This document shows, piece after piece, positions 49,074-57,630 of a stretch of DNA of 64,000 bases (positions within the stretch are counted from its first letter, which is position 1; each line of letters starts with the position of its first letter). The DNA comes from Roseiarcus sp963717215 (GTDB taxonomy: Bacteria > Pseudomonadota > Alphaproteobacteria > Rhizobiales > Beijerinckiaceae): assembly GCA_963717215.1 (NCBI GenBank), contig CAVQVS010000006.1, positions 1,178,001 to 1,242,000 on the forward strand. Direction: 5' to 3'. The notes under the pieces are model-generated. The model did no database searches and was not told where the DNA came from. It worked only from the letters and a program-made list of their open reading frames with translations. The position numbers were made by a program, and so were the translations under genes.

Positions 49074-50764
49074 TCAGCCGAGTTCGGCTCGAACCTGAAT
49101 CGGCTCTCGCAGTCCTACTGCGCGCCATTGCTCGGTCCAGAGCATCGGCAGATCAGTCAGGCGCTTGACGCTGAACCCGCGCGGGAGGCGACCCTCCAGG
49201 GCGGCTTCCGCCAGGACCGGGGAGATGAACGCAAGCGACACCGTCATCCGAATCGAGCGCTCGCTCTTGTGTTCACGCGTGGCGAGCGACTCGATGGTCT
49301 GGGCAGGGTCGATAAGAAGTTCGTCGAGCCAGCGGCGAGCATCGCGCAGCGACCTGACGAAACCGTCTCGGGCCTTTGTTCGCATGGCTCGTAGGGGTCG
49401 CTGCGCTTCGTCAACGCCCTGGATGATCTCGCGGCGACGGCGGGAGGACGCTCGGGTCCAGGGCAGCGTCAAGACCCGATCCTGCCCTTCGACGACGATC
49501 GACTCGTTTAAAACAATCTCGATCCGCGTGGCGCTGACCTTGGCGCGGTCGATCGCGTTTCGCACATCGTTTTCGCTCGTTAGGAACCTTCGCATGCACC
49601 CAGATTCATGCCGCGTGATCGCGTAGTCGCCACGTCCATCACCGTGGTCGATATGACAGTCGTCGATCGCGTTCGGCCGCGCCGCGAGATGAGCCCCGAC
49701 TGCGTTGGCAATCAAGTTCTCGATCTCTGGCGCCGGAATGCGGACGACCGATCCGGCCTCTTGCCTGCGTCCCGACAGCGCCGCACGCGACACATAGTAG
49801 CGCCAGCGGCGTCCGCCCTTGGACGCATGGCTCGCGCCCATCCTGTTTCCGCGATCGTCATAGAGCTTGCCTACAAGAAAGGAATGATCGTCGGGCCGAG
49901 ACGATCGCCGCGGTTGGGTTTGGCTCTTGAGTTGTTGCTGGACCCGGTCCCAGGTCTCAACGCGACAATGGCCGGATGAAGGCCGTCGTGGATCTGTCCT
50001 TTGTGGCGCAGCCGTCCGACATAGATCGGGTTCGATAGGATCCAGTAGAGGTGGCCTCGCGAGATCAATGCGCCGCCGGTCTTCTTGCCGCTCCTGCTCA
50101 TTCGGGAGGGGGAGCGAACGTTCTCGGTGTCGAGAGCAGCCTTGAGGCGCACCACGCTGCCGAGTTCGAGATAGCGGCGATAGAGGGTGCGGACGAACTC
50201 AGCCTCGCTTTCAACGACGTGGAGCGCGCGGTTTTCGACCCAGTAGCCGAGCGGGACCGCTCCGCCCATCCAGATGCCCTTCCGTTTCGAGGCGGCGACC
50301 TTGTCGCGGATTCGCTCGCCGGTGATTTCACGCTCGAACTGGGCAAACGACAGCAGCATGTTGAGGGTCAGCCGCCCCATGCTGGTGGTGGTGTTGAAGG
50401 CTTGGGTCACCGAGATAAACGAGACGCCATGCGCGTCGAACAATTCGACCAGTTTTGCGAAGTCGGCAAGCGAACGCGTGAGCCGGTCGACTTTGTAGAC
50501 GACGATGACGTCGATCCTGCGGGCCCGGACATCGTCCAACAGCTTCTGGAGCGCCGGCCGCTCCATCGAACCCCCGGAAAAGCCTCCGTCGTCATATCGC
50601 TCTCGAACAAGCTTCCATCCTTCATGGGCTTGGCTCTTGATATAAGCCTCGGAAGCCTCTCGCTGGTTGTCGAGCGAGTTGAAGTCCTGCTCAAGACCAG
50701 AGTCGGTTGAGACGCGCGTGTAGACGGCGCAGCGAAGGGCGATTTTGCGCTCGCCCTGCTTCAT
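49074..50764 (-). pseudogene. Large serine recombinase (resolvase/recombinase family), one frameshift
   Basis: About 560 residues when reconstructed. The N-terminal resolvase domain has the catalytic Ser in AVYTRVSTDSGLEQDFNSL, then YDDGGFSGGSMERPAL and VVYKVDRLTRSLADF. The recombinase domain has GYWVENRALHVVESEAEFV. The zinc-ribbon and coiled-coil region is in the second frame (SHASKGGRRWRYYVS onward). One base seems missing near 49970, where AIVA should continue as ETWDRVQQQL. ATG 50764 overlaps the DUF2924 stop (ATGA). Third member of a DUF3489-DUF2924-recombinase operon. Confidence 0.9.
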
Positions 50765-51393
50765 CGTCGGACCTTCTGCACGGTTTGAGCCTGTCGCGGG
50801 TGCGATACGCCAGTGCCGAGCGCCGCGTTCGGTGTTGGCGCGGCGATTTCTTTTCTTCTCGAGGCGCCGTTCCTGACGCCTCTCAGCCCGAAGAAGCGGT
50901 GTCCGTTCCAATTTGTGCCGGTGATCGCCTTGGCCACCTGCGAGAGACTGCGGTAGACGCCGCCATTCCAAGCGTATCCCTCGTCAAGGACCATGACACG
51001 CTCGATACGGCCGTTCCATTCGCGGATGACGAGAGCTCCCGACTTGAGCCCGACGCCCTCGCGCGTTGTCGCTCCGCGGGTCGCAAAGGGAGAAGCTTGT
51101 CCGGACTCGAGGGCTTCGCCCTTCATCTCGCGCAGGCGGCGCAAGAGCGCCCGATCGAGATCTCCCAATGCCGCGGCCTGGATGCGATAGGCGAGCACGC
51201 GCACGAGGAGCCATCCCGGAAGATGGGCGGGAGGGATCCCGCCTAGATGGTTTCGCCACTGAAGGCGAAGCTGGTCGGCGTTGAGGCCGGAAAGACTCGC
51301 GACCGCGGCCTTGAGCCTCTCGCGTTCCGACGACGATGGGGCTGGAGGAACTGAAGCCTCTCCAGCGGCCCTCGCTTGTTGGTGCTTCGCCAT
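50761..51393 (-). CDS. DUF2924-domain protein
   Basis: 210 residues. The family pattern is clear: LSGLNADQLRLQWRNHLGG, then LPGWLLVRVLAYRIQAAALG and GALVIREWNGRIERVMVLDEG, then YRSLSQVAKAITGTNWNGHRFFGL. The C-terminal part resembles a small basic fold often found with recombinases. ATG 51393 begins one base after the DUF3489 stop region and its own stop overlaps the recombinase start. Function unknown; the strict linkage suggests an accessory role in recombination. Confidence 0.9.
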   Translation of the reverse strand: MAKHQQARAAGEASVPPAPSSSERERLKAAVASLSGLNADQLRLQWRNHLGGIPPAHLPGWLLVRVLAYRIQAAALGDLDRALLRRLREMKGEALESGQASPFATRGATTREGVGLKSGALVIREWNGRIERVMVLDEGYAWNGGVYRSLSQVAKAITGTNWNGHRFFGLRGVRNGASRRKEIAAPTPNAALGTGVSHPRQAQTVQKVRR

Positions 51394-51394
51394 C

Positions 51395-52105
51395 TCACGC
51401 CGCCTGGTGGCACCGTGGGCTTGCGCCACGTTCAGGCCGCTCCGGCCGCGCTTTGCCAGTCGCCTCCGCCCCGGTTTGCGGAATGGCGCTATCGCCGCCC
51501 ATCTCCAACGGTTCGATCCGATAGACCGATCCTCGCGCCTTGTTGGCCCGATCGATCACGACGGCGTAGCCGCGCTTGCGTAAGCCCGTAAGCGCGGCCC
51601 GCGCGGTATGCGGCAGCCAGCCGGTGTTCGCGACAAGCTCCGCAAGGGTCACGCCATCGCTACCCTGCAGCAGTTCGATGACCTCCGCGATCTTGGTTCC
51701 GCGACGCGGAGACTTTGGGGTCGTGGCGACGCTGCTGTTTGGCATGTCGATGGCTGCCGCCAGGTCTGAATTGGATTCAGGCTTCGGATCGACGGTGACC
51801 ATCAAATGATCTGTGGGCCGTTCCTCCTCTCCCTCGGAGGGCGGAGTCTCGTCAACCGCAATCGCCATTACGCCTGCTGCGGTCAGCTTGAGCGCATAAG
51901 TGCGCCGTTTCTCCTCGTCGCGCCGCCAAATCGGCGCTCCCGCCTTCGCCCTGATCTCCTTCACCATCCCAGCTTCGAGAAGCTTGACGATCGCCTTTTG
52001 GGCATGGGCGCGCTTCGGACCTGTCAGCGGAACCAGGCAATGATCGTCGCGCTGCGATGCAGCGCTCAGCAGCTCAAGTTGCGTGTCTTTGAATTCGATG
52101 GACAT
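51395..52105 (-). CDS. DUF3489-domain protein
   Basis: 236 residues. N-terminal FKDTQLELLSAASQRDDHCLVP, PIWRRDEEKRRTYALKLTAAG, and C-terminal KIAEVIELLQGSDGVTLAELV with GWLPHTARAALTGLRKRGYAV match DUF3489. Each half looks like a winged helix, so DNA binding is likely. First gene of the triad with DUF2924 and the serine recombinase. It may regulate the element or help form the synaptic complex, which is an inference. Start ATG 52105. Confidence 0.9.
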   Translation of the reverse strand: MSIEFKDTQLELLSAASQRDDHCLVPLTGPKRAHAQKAIVKLLEAGMVKEIRAKAGAPIWRRDEEKRRTYALKLTAAGVMAIAVDETPPSEGEEERPTDHLMVTVDPKPESNSDLAAAIDMPNSSVATTPKSPRRGTKIAEVIELLQGSDGVTLAELVANTGWLPHTARAALTGLRKRGYAVVIDRANKARGSVYRIEPLEMGGDSAIPQTGAEATGKARPERPERGASPRCHQAA

Positions 52106-52624
52106 GTTCGGCCCTTCGCGTTTCGAGTGCCGGCCAATCCCGGCCCCTCACTGACGCGAGCCCCGGATCGTACGATTGTCGGGGCGAAGGGTTCTTCCGT
52201 AGCGCCTCAGCGCATGCGGACGTCCAGACACATGCTCCCTTTCCGACCGAAAGCCAGTCCTTTCTTCGAGCGCGAGCGCTAGGATTGAAGCGAGCGAGAT
52301 TCGAGCATCGGACAACCCGTCGCCGTGATCAATTCCTATAGCGTTATGCCGCAATCGCGCTGAAGCAATTCGAAGACCCGCGCCAGTTTCGTGCCCTCTC
52401 GGGGACTCGGAAGGTCGGGCGGCATCTGCTGTCGGAATCTCGGCATTGGTCTGCCGGATGATCTCCAAATTGGACGCGGCGACCCTTCTCGATCTCAGCC
52501 GTTCGCGCGCCCGTCCAGTCGCTCATCATGCGCTTGGTAGTCACCGATTCAGGTATTGTTTTACAAGATGTTGGAGCTCACCTTGTGCCATCGTCATCGC
52601 GTCGTTAGTCGGCGGAGAATCATC
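52106..52624. other. Region upstream of the DUF3489 gene, no supported gene
   Basis: Overlapping short ORFs on both strands have no recognisable family. It should contain the promoter of the DUF3489-DUF2924-recombinase operon. The recombination site of the element could also lie here or beyond 49074; no repeat pair was found by eye. Confidence 0.4.
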
Positions 52625-52807
52625 ATGGCACGCGTCGTCCCCGGAATTGGGCCGAGTGACGAAACCAAGCGAGATGCTGTAGCTAGGTTCAATCAACTTG
52701 CCGAAATCGACGGGGGCGTGGATGCGGCGAGCTTGCGCGACAAGGCCGTTATGGCTCTAGGTGGCTCGCTTCATCTCGCTTCACTGTCGAAGGACGGACA
52801 ACCCTAA
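52625..52807 (+). CDS. Small hypothetical protein
   Basis: 60 residues starting MARVVPGIGPSDETKRDAV at ATG 52625, with GGCGGAG upstream at about 52611-52617. Acidic and helical in character (FNQLAEIDGG, VDAASLRDKAVMALG). No family recognised. It sits in the mobile-element zone and could be a real cargo gene. Confidence 0.4.
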   Translation: MARVVPGIGPSDETKRDAVARFNQLAEIDGGVDAASLRDKAVMALGGSLHLASLSKDGQP

Positions 52808-53156
52808 TCGACCGGTCCTAAAGGCGAAAGCGCCATGCTGACGTGAACGCAGGATCAAAGATATCGCTTGGCGACGACCTCAATCACGATAAGCCCAAAC
52901 AAGCCGCCAGTCACCCAGAAGTAGCCCGGTTGGCCGCCAGTCCGAGGACACCTTAGGGAGCTGAATATTCCAGACAAACTGCGCACGGTCATAAGCTTTC
53001 AAACTCGGTTGCTCATCTGCTTTGCTCCAACGCCGCCCGAGACTGCATTTGCGGAGGGAGCAGCGCGAGGCATGAGGACCTAACCACCGCGGGCTCCAGG
53101 GGACCCATCGACCTCGACACGAGTTAATGGAGGAACCTCATCGGAAGGAATAGCAA
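52808..53156. other. Intergenic stretch in the mobile-element zone
   Basis: No convincing ORF, RNA or repeat. GGAGGAACC and GGAAGGAA near 53130-53150 serve the next gene. Confidence 0.4.
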
Positions 53157-53459
53157 ATGAATTTCGAGGATTTCACGGCGGATACCGACAGCACGGTCGT
53201 CCTTAAGGCTTCTGAGCCGGAATTGCAGGGCACCATGAAGTTCATAATCAGCACCCAAATCTTAGCGGACCGTCTGGGGGTTAGTAATCCGGTCCATTTC
53301 GAGGAGAGCGTCGAGAGTTGCGAGGCGCAGCGCGAGAAAATCGTTGCCGCCTGCCAACAGGCCTTCAGGCGAGAACCGTCTCATCGAGTGACGCTCACGG
53401 ATGCAGACTTTGAGGAGGCATCGCCGCCGCAGCCGCCCTCAGATGTTGAAGGCACCTGA
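53157..53459 (+). CDS. Small protein, DUF1488-like (weak)
   Basis: 100 residues starting MNFEDFTADTDSTVVLKASE, with a plausible ribosome-binding site upstream. The layout (short beta-strands, KFIISTQILADRLG, a helix with FEESVESCEAQREKIV and a final VTLTDADFEEA) recalls DUF1488, but the match is by general pattern only. Coding-like composition and a single clean frame support it as a gene. Confidence 0.5.
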   Translation: MNFEDFTADTDSTVVLKASEPELQGTMKFIISTQILADRLGVSNPVHFEESVESCEAQREKIVAACQQAFRREPSHRVTLTDADFEEASPPQPPSDVEGT

Positions 53460-53471
53460 TAGGCGCTAGCC

Positions 53472-53611
53472 TTAAGGCCTAAAGGATTTCAACCTCACGC
53501 CGGGCCGCTTGCCATTCGTAAACTCAATACCCGTCCCTTCAAGGGCGGCGACGATCTTGTCGGCTGTGTCCCGCCTCCCGCCGAGCTCGCCATCTACCGC
53601 CTCAAGCCGTC
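53472..53611 (-). pseudogene. C-terminal fragment of an XRE-type HTH regulator
   Basis: The end of the minus frame, DTADKIVAALEGTGIEFTNG then KRPGVRLKSF, is the typical C-terminal tail of short XRE-family regulators (ALExxGVEFxxxxGPGVRLR). The HTH part is missing; the frame runs upstream straight into IS21 sequence, so the gene was cut by an insertion or deletion. Confidence 0.5.
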
Positions 53612-53960
53612 TCACCGGAGATGCGCGACCTTTACGATCGTCGTCACCCCGTCCATCACAACAATCTCGTGGCTCCAGTCGAATTGATAAGCCTCGCCCG
53701 GCGCTAACGTCAGCGGCACAAAGGCACCCGCCGTCGCGTTTGCATTCGGTCTTTGCCCAGCTTCGCGCATAACGGCGGACCGCGTCATACCCGCCGCCGT
53801 ATCCGAGCGCCCGCAACTCCTCGAAAATCCGGATCAAGGTCAGTCGCTCTCGCGCCGGCGCTTCGACGTTTGCCGCCAACAGTCGATCGAGTTGCTCTTT
53901 CCACCTTCCAAGTTTCGCGCGCGGCTGCGTCGCGGCAGGTAATGGAAGCGAGGATCCCGT
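53612..53960 (-). mobile_element. IS21-family IstA transposase remnant
   Basis: On the minus strand, KLGRWKEQLDRLLAANVEAP, then LTLIRIFEELRALGYGGGYDAVRRYARSWA, and, in another frame, FVPLTLAPGEAYQFDWSHE followed by IVVMDGVTTIVKVAHL match the start of the IstA integrase core. The Asp in FDWSHE is the first catalytic residue. The fragment ends at TGA 53612-53614 and lacks the rest of IstA and all of IstB. It is internally frameshifted near 53720-53740, so inactive. Confidence 0.65.
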
Positions 53961-54182
53961 TCTTCTCCAGCCTTACAGAAGATTGCGACTTCGAGCTCAC
54001 CGTTGAGGAGATCGTCGTCTATCTTGGCCGCGGGAGCGTCACCAATCTCAAGATCCTTGAGAGATTCGGTGCTCCCGCGATGCAATCACGTCGCTGTCCC
54101 GGGTTTCTCTCAACCCGGTTGTGTCGTCTGGCGATCAAAGGTTGAAGGCGATGGCTCGGATTAGTGGTCAAACGGACATAGC

Positions 54183-56559
54183 CTACCCACTTGTCGCGGG
54201 TCCCTCGATCATCTCGCGAATTTTGCTGGCGAGCGCGTCCATCGTGAATGGCTTGATAACGATCTCCATTCCGGGCTCAAGGAATGCGTTTCCTGCGGCG
54301 TCTTCAGCGTACCCCGTTACGAACAGGACCTTCAGACCTGGGCGGGTGATGCGCGCGGCGTCCGCAAGCTGGCGGCCGTTCAGGCCAGGCAGGCCGATAT
54401 CGCTCACCAGAAGATCGACGCGCTGCGACGATTGCAGAATTCGTAGCGCAGCTGCGCTATCAGCCGTTTCGAGCGCGTTGTAACCAAGATCGTTGAGGGT
54501 CTCGACGACGAGGAAGCGGACGACGGCTTCGTCCTCTACGATCAACACAACCTCGTTGGCCTCGGCGCGATTGTCTCCAGAAGACTCCTGCACCGGCAGC
54601 CCGACGTCGTCGCCCTTGTAACGCGGCAGGCAAATCTCGATCGAAGTCCCTTTTCCAGGCTCGCTGTCGATCAGGACGGAACCGTCGGACTGCCTGACGA
54701 ATCCATAGATCATCGACAGGCCGAGCCCGGTGCCCTTTCCGATTGGCTTGGTGGTGTAGAATGGATCGAAAGCGCGGGCTTTTACGCTCGGCGACATTCC
54801 GACGCCGGTGTCGCTAACCCGCAGGCAGACATATTCGCCTGGGCTCACATCACGCTGGCGCGCCTGGCGAGCATCGAACACTTGGTTCGCCGTGTCTATC
54901 GTCACGGCACCGCCGTTTGGCATGGCGTCCCGCGCATTGATCGCGAGATTCAGGAGCGCATTTTCGAGTTGATTCCCATCGCACCTGACCATCCAGAGGC
55001 CCTCGCCTGCAGCAACGCGCAAATCGACATTCTCACCGAGCGAGCGGCGCAGTAACTCCTCGACAGTCCCGATCAGCTCGTTGGGGTTCAAAGGACGAGG
55101 ATCGACGGGCTGGCGACGAGAGAACGCCAACAAACGGTGCGTCAAAGTCGCGGCGCGGTTGGCAAACTCCAGGGCTCCGTTCAGAAACCGGTCAAGGTCA
55201 CCAATCCGCCCTTCGGCAATCCGTCGTCTTGACGATATCGAGAGCGCCGAGAATCCCCTGAAGGAGATTATTGAAGTCGTGAGCGATGCCGCCGGTTAGC
55301 TGCCCCAAGGCTTCCATCTTCTGGCTTTGGCGCAGCGCTTCCTCGGCTTGCATCAATTGGCCAGTACGCTCAGACACCCGCTGTTCAAGGGTCGCGTTGA
55401 CGTCGGCTAGCGTCTGCGCTGCGATCTTTTGGTCTTCAATATCGGTGTTGCTGCCGACCCAGCGCAATATGACGCCGTAGGCTCCGCGCGTGGGGAACGC
55501 ACGAGCGAGATGCCAACGATACGCGCCGTTCGCGCTTCGGATCCGAAATTGCGCTTCATATGGTGCGCCATCGTTGAGCGCCGCTTGCCAAAGCTCGGCG
55601 GCGACCGACCTATCGTCGGGATGAAGAAGGGTGCTCCACCCATCGCCGTCCAGCGTTCCGGATTTCACGCCGCTATATTCGTAAACGCGCTCGTTGAACC
55701 AATCGAGCTGACCATCCGGGCGCGCCGTCCAGACGTGGTTAGGCATCGCCTGCGCGAGCGTGCGGAACTGAGCCTCGCTGGCGCGGAGGATTTCCTGCGC
55801 CACGCGTCTTTCGTTCACGTCGCGAAGAATGGCGGTGATGAGCACGCGCGACTGGCTTTCCCAGCGCGAGAGCGACACTTCGAGATAACTCGCCGAGCCA
55901 TCCTTGCGTCGCGCCATCACCTCGACTGGCTGGCGTACGGCATCACCATCCAGGACTGCGCGTCGCGTCGCGTTCCACGCCGCGCGATCCTCGAAGAGGA
56001 GTGCCGCCGGCTGGCCGATCAGTTCTTTCGCCAGATAGCCGAACTGGCGATCCGCCGCCGGATTGGCAAACTGAATAATGTCCTCATCGTCCAGGGTGAG
56101 GATGACGTCAGGCGCACTGTCCACAACGGCGTCGTAGCGCGCATTTTGCCGCTCGCGCAGGAGACGTTCGCGTTTGACCGCGACGGACACGTCGAAGACC
56201 TGGATGAGACAATAGCGGTTCGGCGGGTCGTCGACCGCGCGCACCGTCGCGTCGTGAATCATGTCCTGACCCGACCGGCTTTTCAGCGGCAGAAGCTTCG
56301 GGTGCAGGGACTGGGTCAGAAGACGCGACGTTCCCGATTCCAGCGAAGCCGTTACGGCGAATGAAACGTGATTGACGCTGCCTTCCGGGAACAGATCCTC
56401 GAAGTAAGCGCCAATCGCGGCCTCGCGTAAAATGGTCGAAGCGGACGCCAGCCACGCGTTCCACGCGACAACCCGGCGATTGCAGTCGAGAACCGCGACG
56501 CCCAGGTCAACCGCGTCAAATAGCGTCCACGCCAGACCTTTCTGGGTCGCGTCAAGCAT
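54183..56559 (-). pseudogene. PAS-containing hybrid sensor histidine kinase with receiver domain, one frameshift
   Basis: About 790 residues. Three PAS-type segments (from VDLGVAVLDCNRRVVAWN, then DAVVDSAPDVILTLDDED, then AEAQF-like FRTLAQAMPNHVWTARPDG) precede a short coiled coil. The phospho-acceptor His is in LTGGIAHDFNNLLQGI. The ATPase domain has NLAINARDAMPNGG, VSDTGVGMSPSV and GTGLGLSMIYGF, and the C-terminal receiver has the Asp in VDLLVSDIGLPGLNG. A +1 shift near 55215-55225 (LDIVKT should continue as RIAEGRIGDLDRFLNG) splits it. ATG 56559 overlaps the cheC stop by eight bases; GTG 56580 is the alternative. Last gene of the chemotaxis-like operon. No membrane helix seen. Confidence 0.87.
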
Positions 56560-57208
56560 TCGAGGGTAGCGGGGCTTCACCTGCTGTTCTTGCGATGAAT
56601 TCGTCCATCAAAACCTTCAAGGCCTCAAGCGAGGGCAGGTCCATCAACAGGGCGATGTAGCCTTGGATATCGCGCTCTCGGAGGGAAAAATTGATGTAAA
56701 CGAACAATACGAAATCGCCGGCCTTCGGCGGCGGCGGGAGGCTGAACAGCGCCGTGCTGTCGCCGCGCAGGATCTCCGGCAGGGATATCATCAAAGTCCG
56801 CTGCAGCAGGTTCGCGATGGTGGCCAGGCAGCCATTCAAAATGATGTTGCCGGTCTCGGCGAGCGCTTCATGCTCGAGTTCGAGAATGTCTTCGAGTGGC
56901 AGGTTTCCGCTCGTGACCGCGCGAACCAGTTCGAGACTGCGTGTTTCCGGAAAGATCAGAAGCGCGCGACCATGAATGTCCCCGTCAAACACCTGGTGCA
57001 CCGCGACGAGTCTGTTGGGTTCATTCTTTCCCAGGGTTTCTATCGCCCGCGCGCGCGGGATCAGGTCCACCCTCGGCACGGACAGCAGCACTTGCTCGCC
57101 GGTCATTTCCCGCAGGCTGAGCGCCGCCTTGCTAACGCCGAGGTTGACGAGCTCGGTCAGCGCGTCGAGCTCAAGTTCGTTCAGCGTAGACGGCAATTCT
57201 GCGTTCAT
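56552..57208 (-). CDS. cheC: CheC-family phosphatase
   Basis: 218 residues. The two CheC active-site helices are recognisable as DALTELVNLGVSKAALSL near the N terminus and HEALAETGNIILNGCLATIAN near 130. Each carries the Glu and Asn that hydrolyse CheY-phosphate. CheC is uncommon in alphaproteobacteria, which mostly use phosphate-sink CheY proteins. Overlaps the response-regulator stop by four bases, and the hybrid kinase follows. Confidence 0.85.
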   Translation of the reverse strand: MNAELPSTLNELELDALTELVNLGVSKAALSLREMTGEQVLLSVPRVDLIPRARAIETLGKNEPNRLVAVHQVFDGDIHGRALLIFPETRSLELVRAVTSGNLPLEDILELEHEALAETGNIILNGCLATIANLLQRTLMISLPEILRGDSTALFSLPPPPKAGDFVLFVYINFSLRERDIQGYIALLMDLPSLEALKVLMDEFIARTAGEAPLPSNA

Positions 57209-57588
57209 GTCGCGCCAGATCGAATCTGCCGCACGGCTCCAGCAAGAAAATCCCTGAGCGCCGGTTCGGTAAGCGGTTTGGAAAGAAAGGTGGCGCCGAC
57301 TGCGTTGGCTCGATCGATGATCTCCTGTTGGTGGTTGGCGGAAATTACCGCAACGGGCATCGTGGGGCGTATCCGGCGAACCTCCGCCGCGATCTCCAGC
57401 CCGTCTCTCCCCGGCATGTTGAAGTCCACCACGACCAGGTCTGGTTTTTGCTCTTCCAACGCAGCCAGCGCCTCGTCGGCGTTGGCGGCCTCGACGCGGG
57501 TCCAGTCAGGATAAAGCCCGCTCAGCACCTTCGCGACCGCCATGCGCGCCAGTTTGCTATCGTCGACCACGAGAATTTTAAAGACCAT
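57205..57588 (-). CDS. Single-domain response regulator (CheY-like)
   Basis: 127 residues, only a receiver domain. Acidic pocket Asp9-Asp10, phospho-acceptor Asp55 in LVVVDFNMPGRDG, Ser/Thr switch in AVISANH and Lys in FLSKPLTE. No output domain. It lies 42 bases after cheA and overlaps cheC, so it is the likely CheC substrate and CheA target. Start ATG 57588. Confidence 0.92.
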   Translation of the reverse strand: MVFKILVVDDSKLARMAVAKVLSGLYPDWTRVEAANADEALAALEEQKPDLVVVDFNMPGRDGLEIAAEVRRIRPTMPVAVISANHQQEIIDRANAVGATFLSKPLTEPALRDFLAGAVRQIRSGAT

Positions 57589-57630
57589 GAAACCTCAACC
57601 AAAGGACGAAAGCGTGAATCTAAGACGCGC

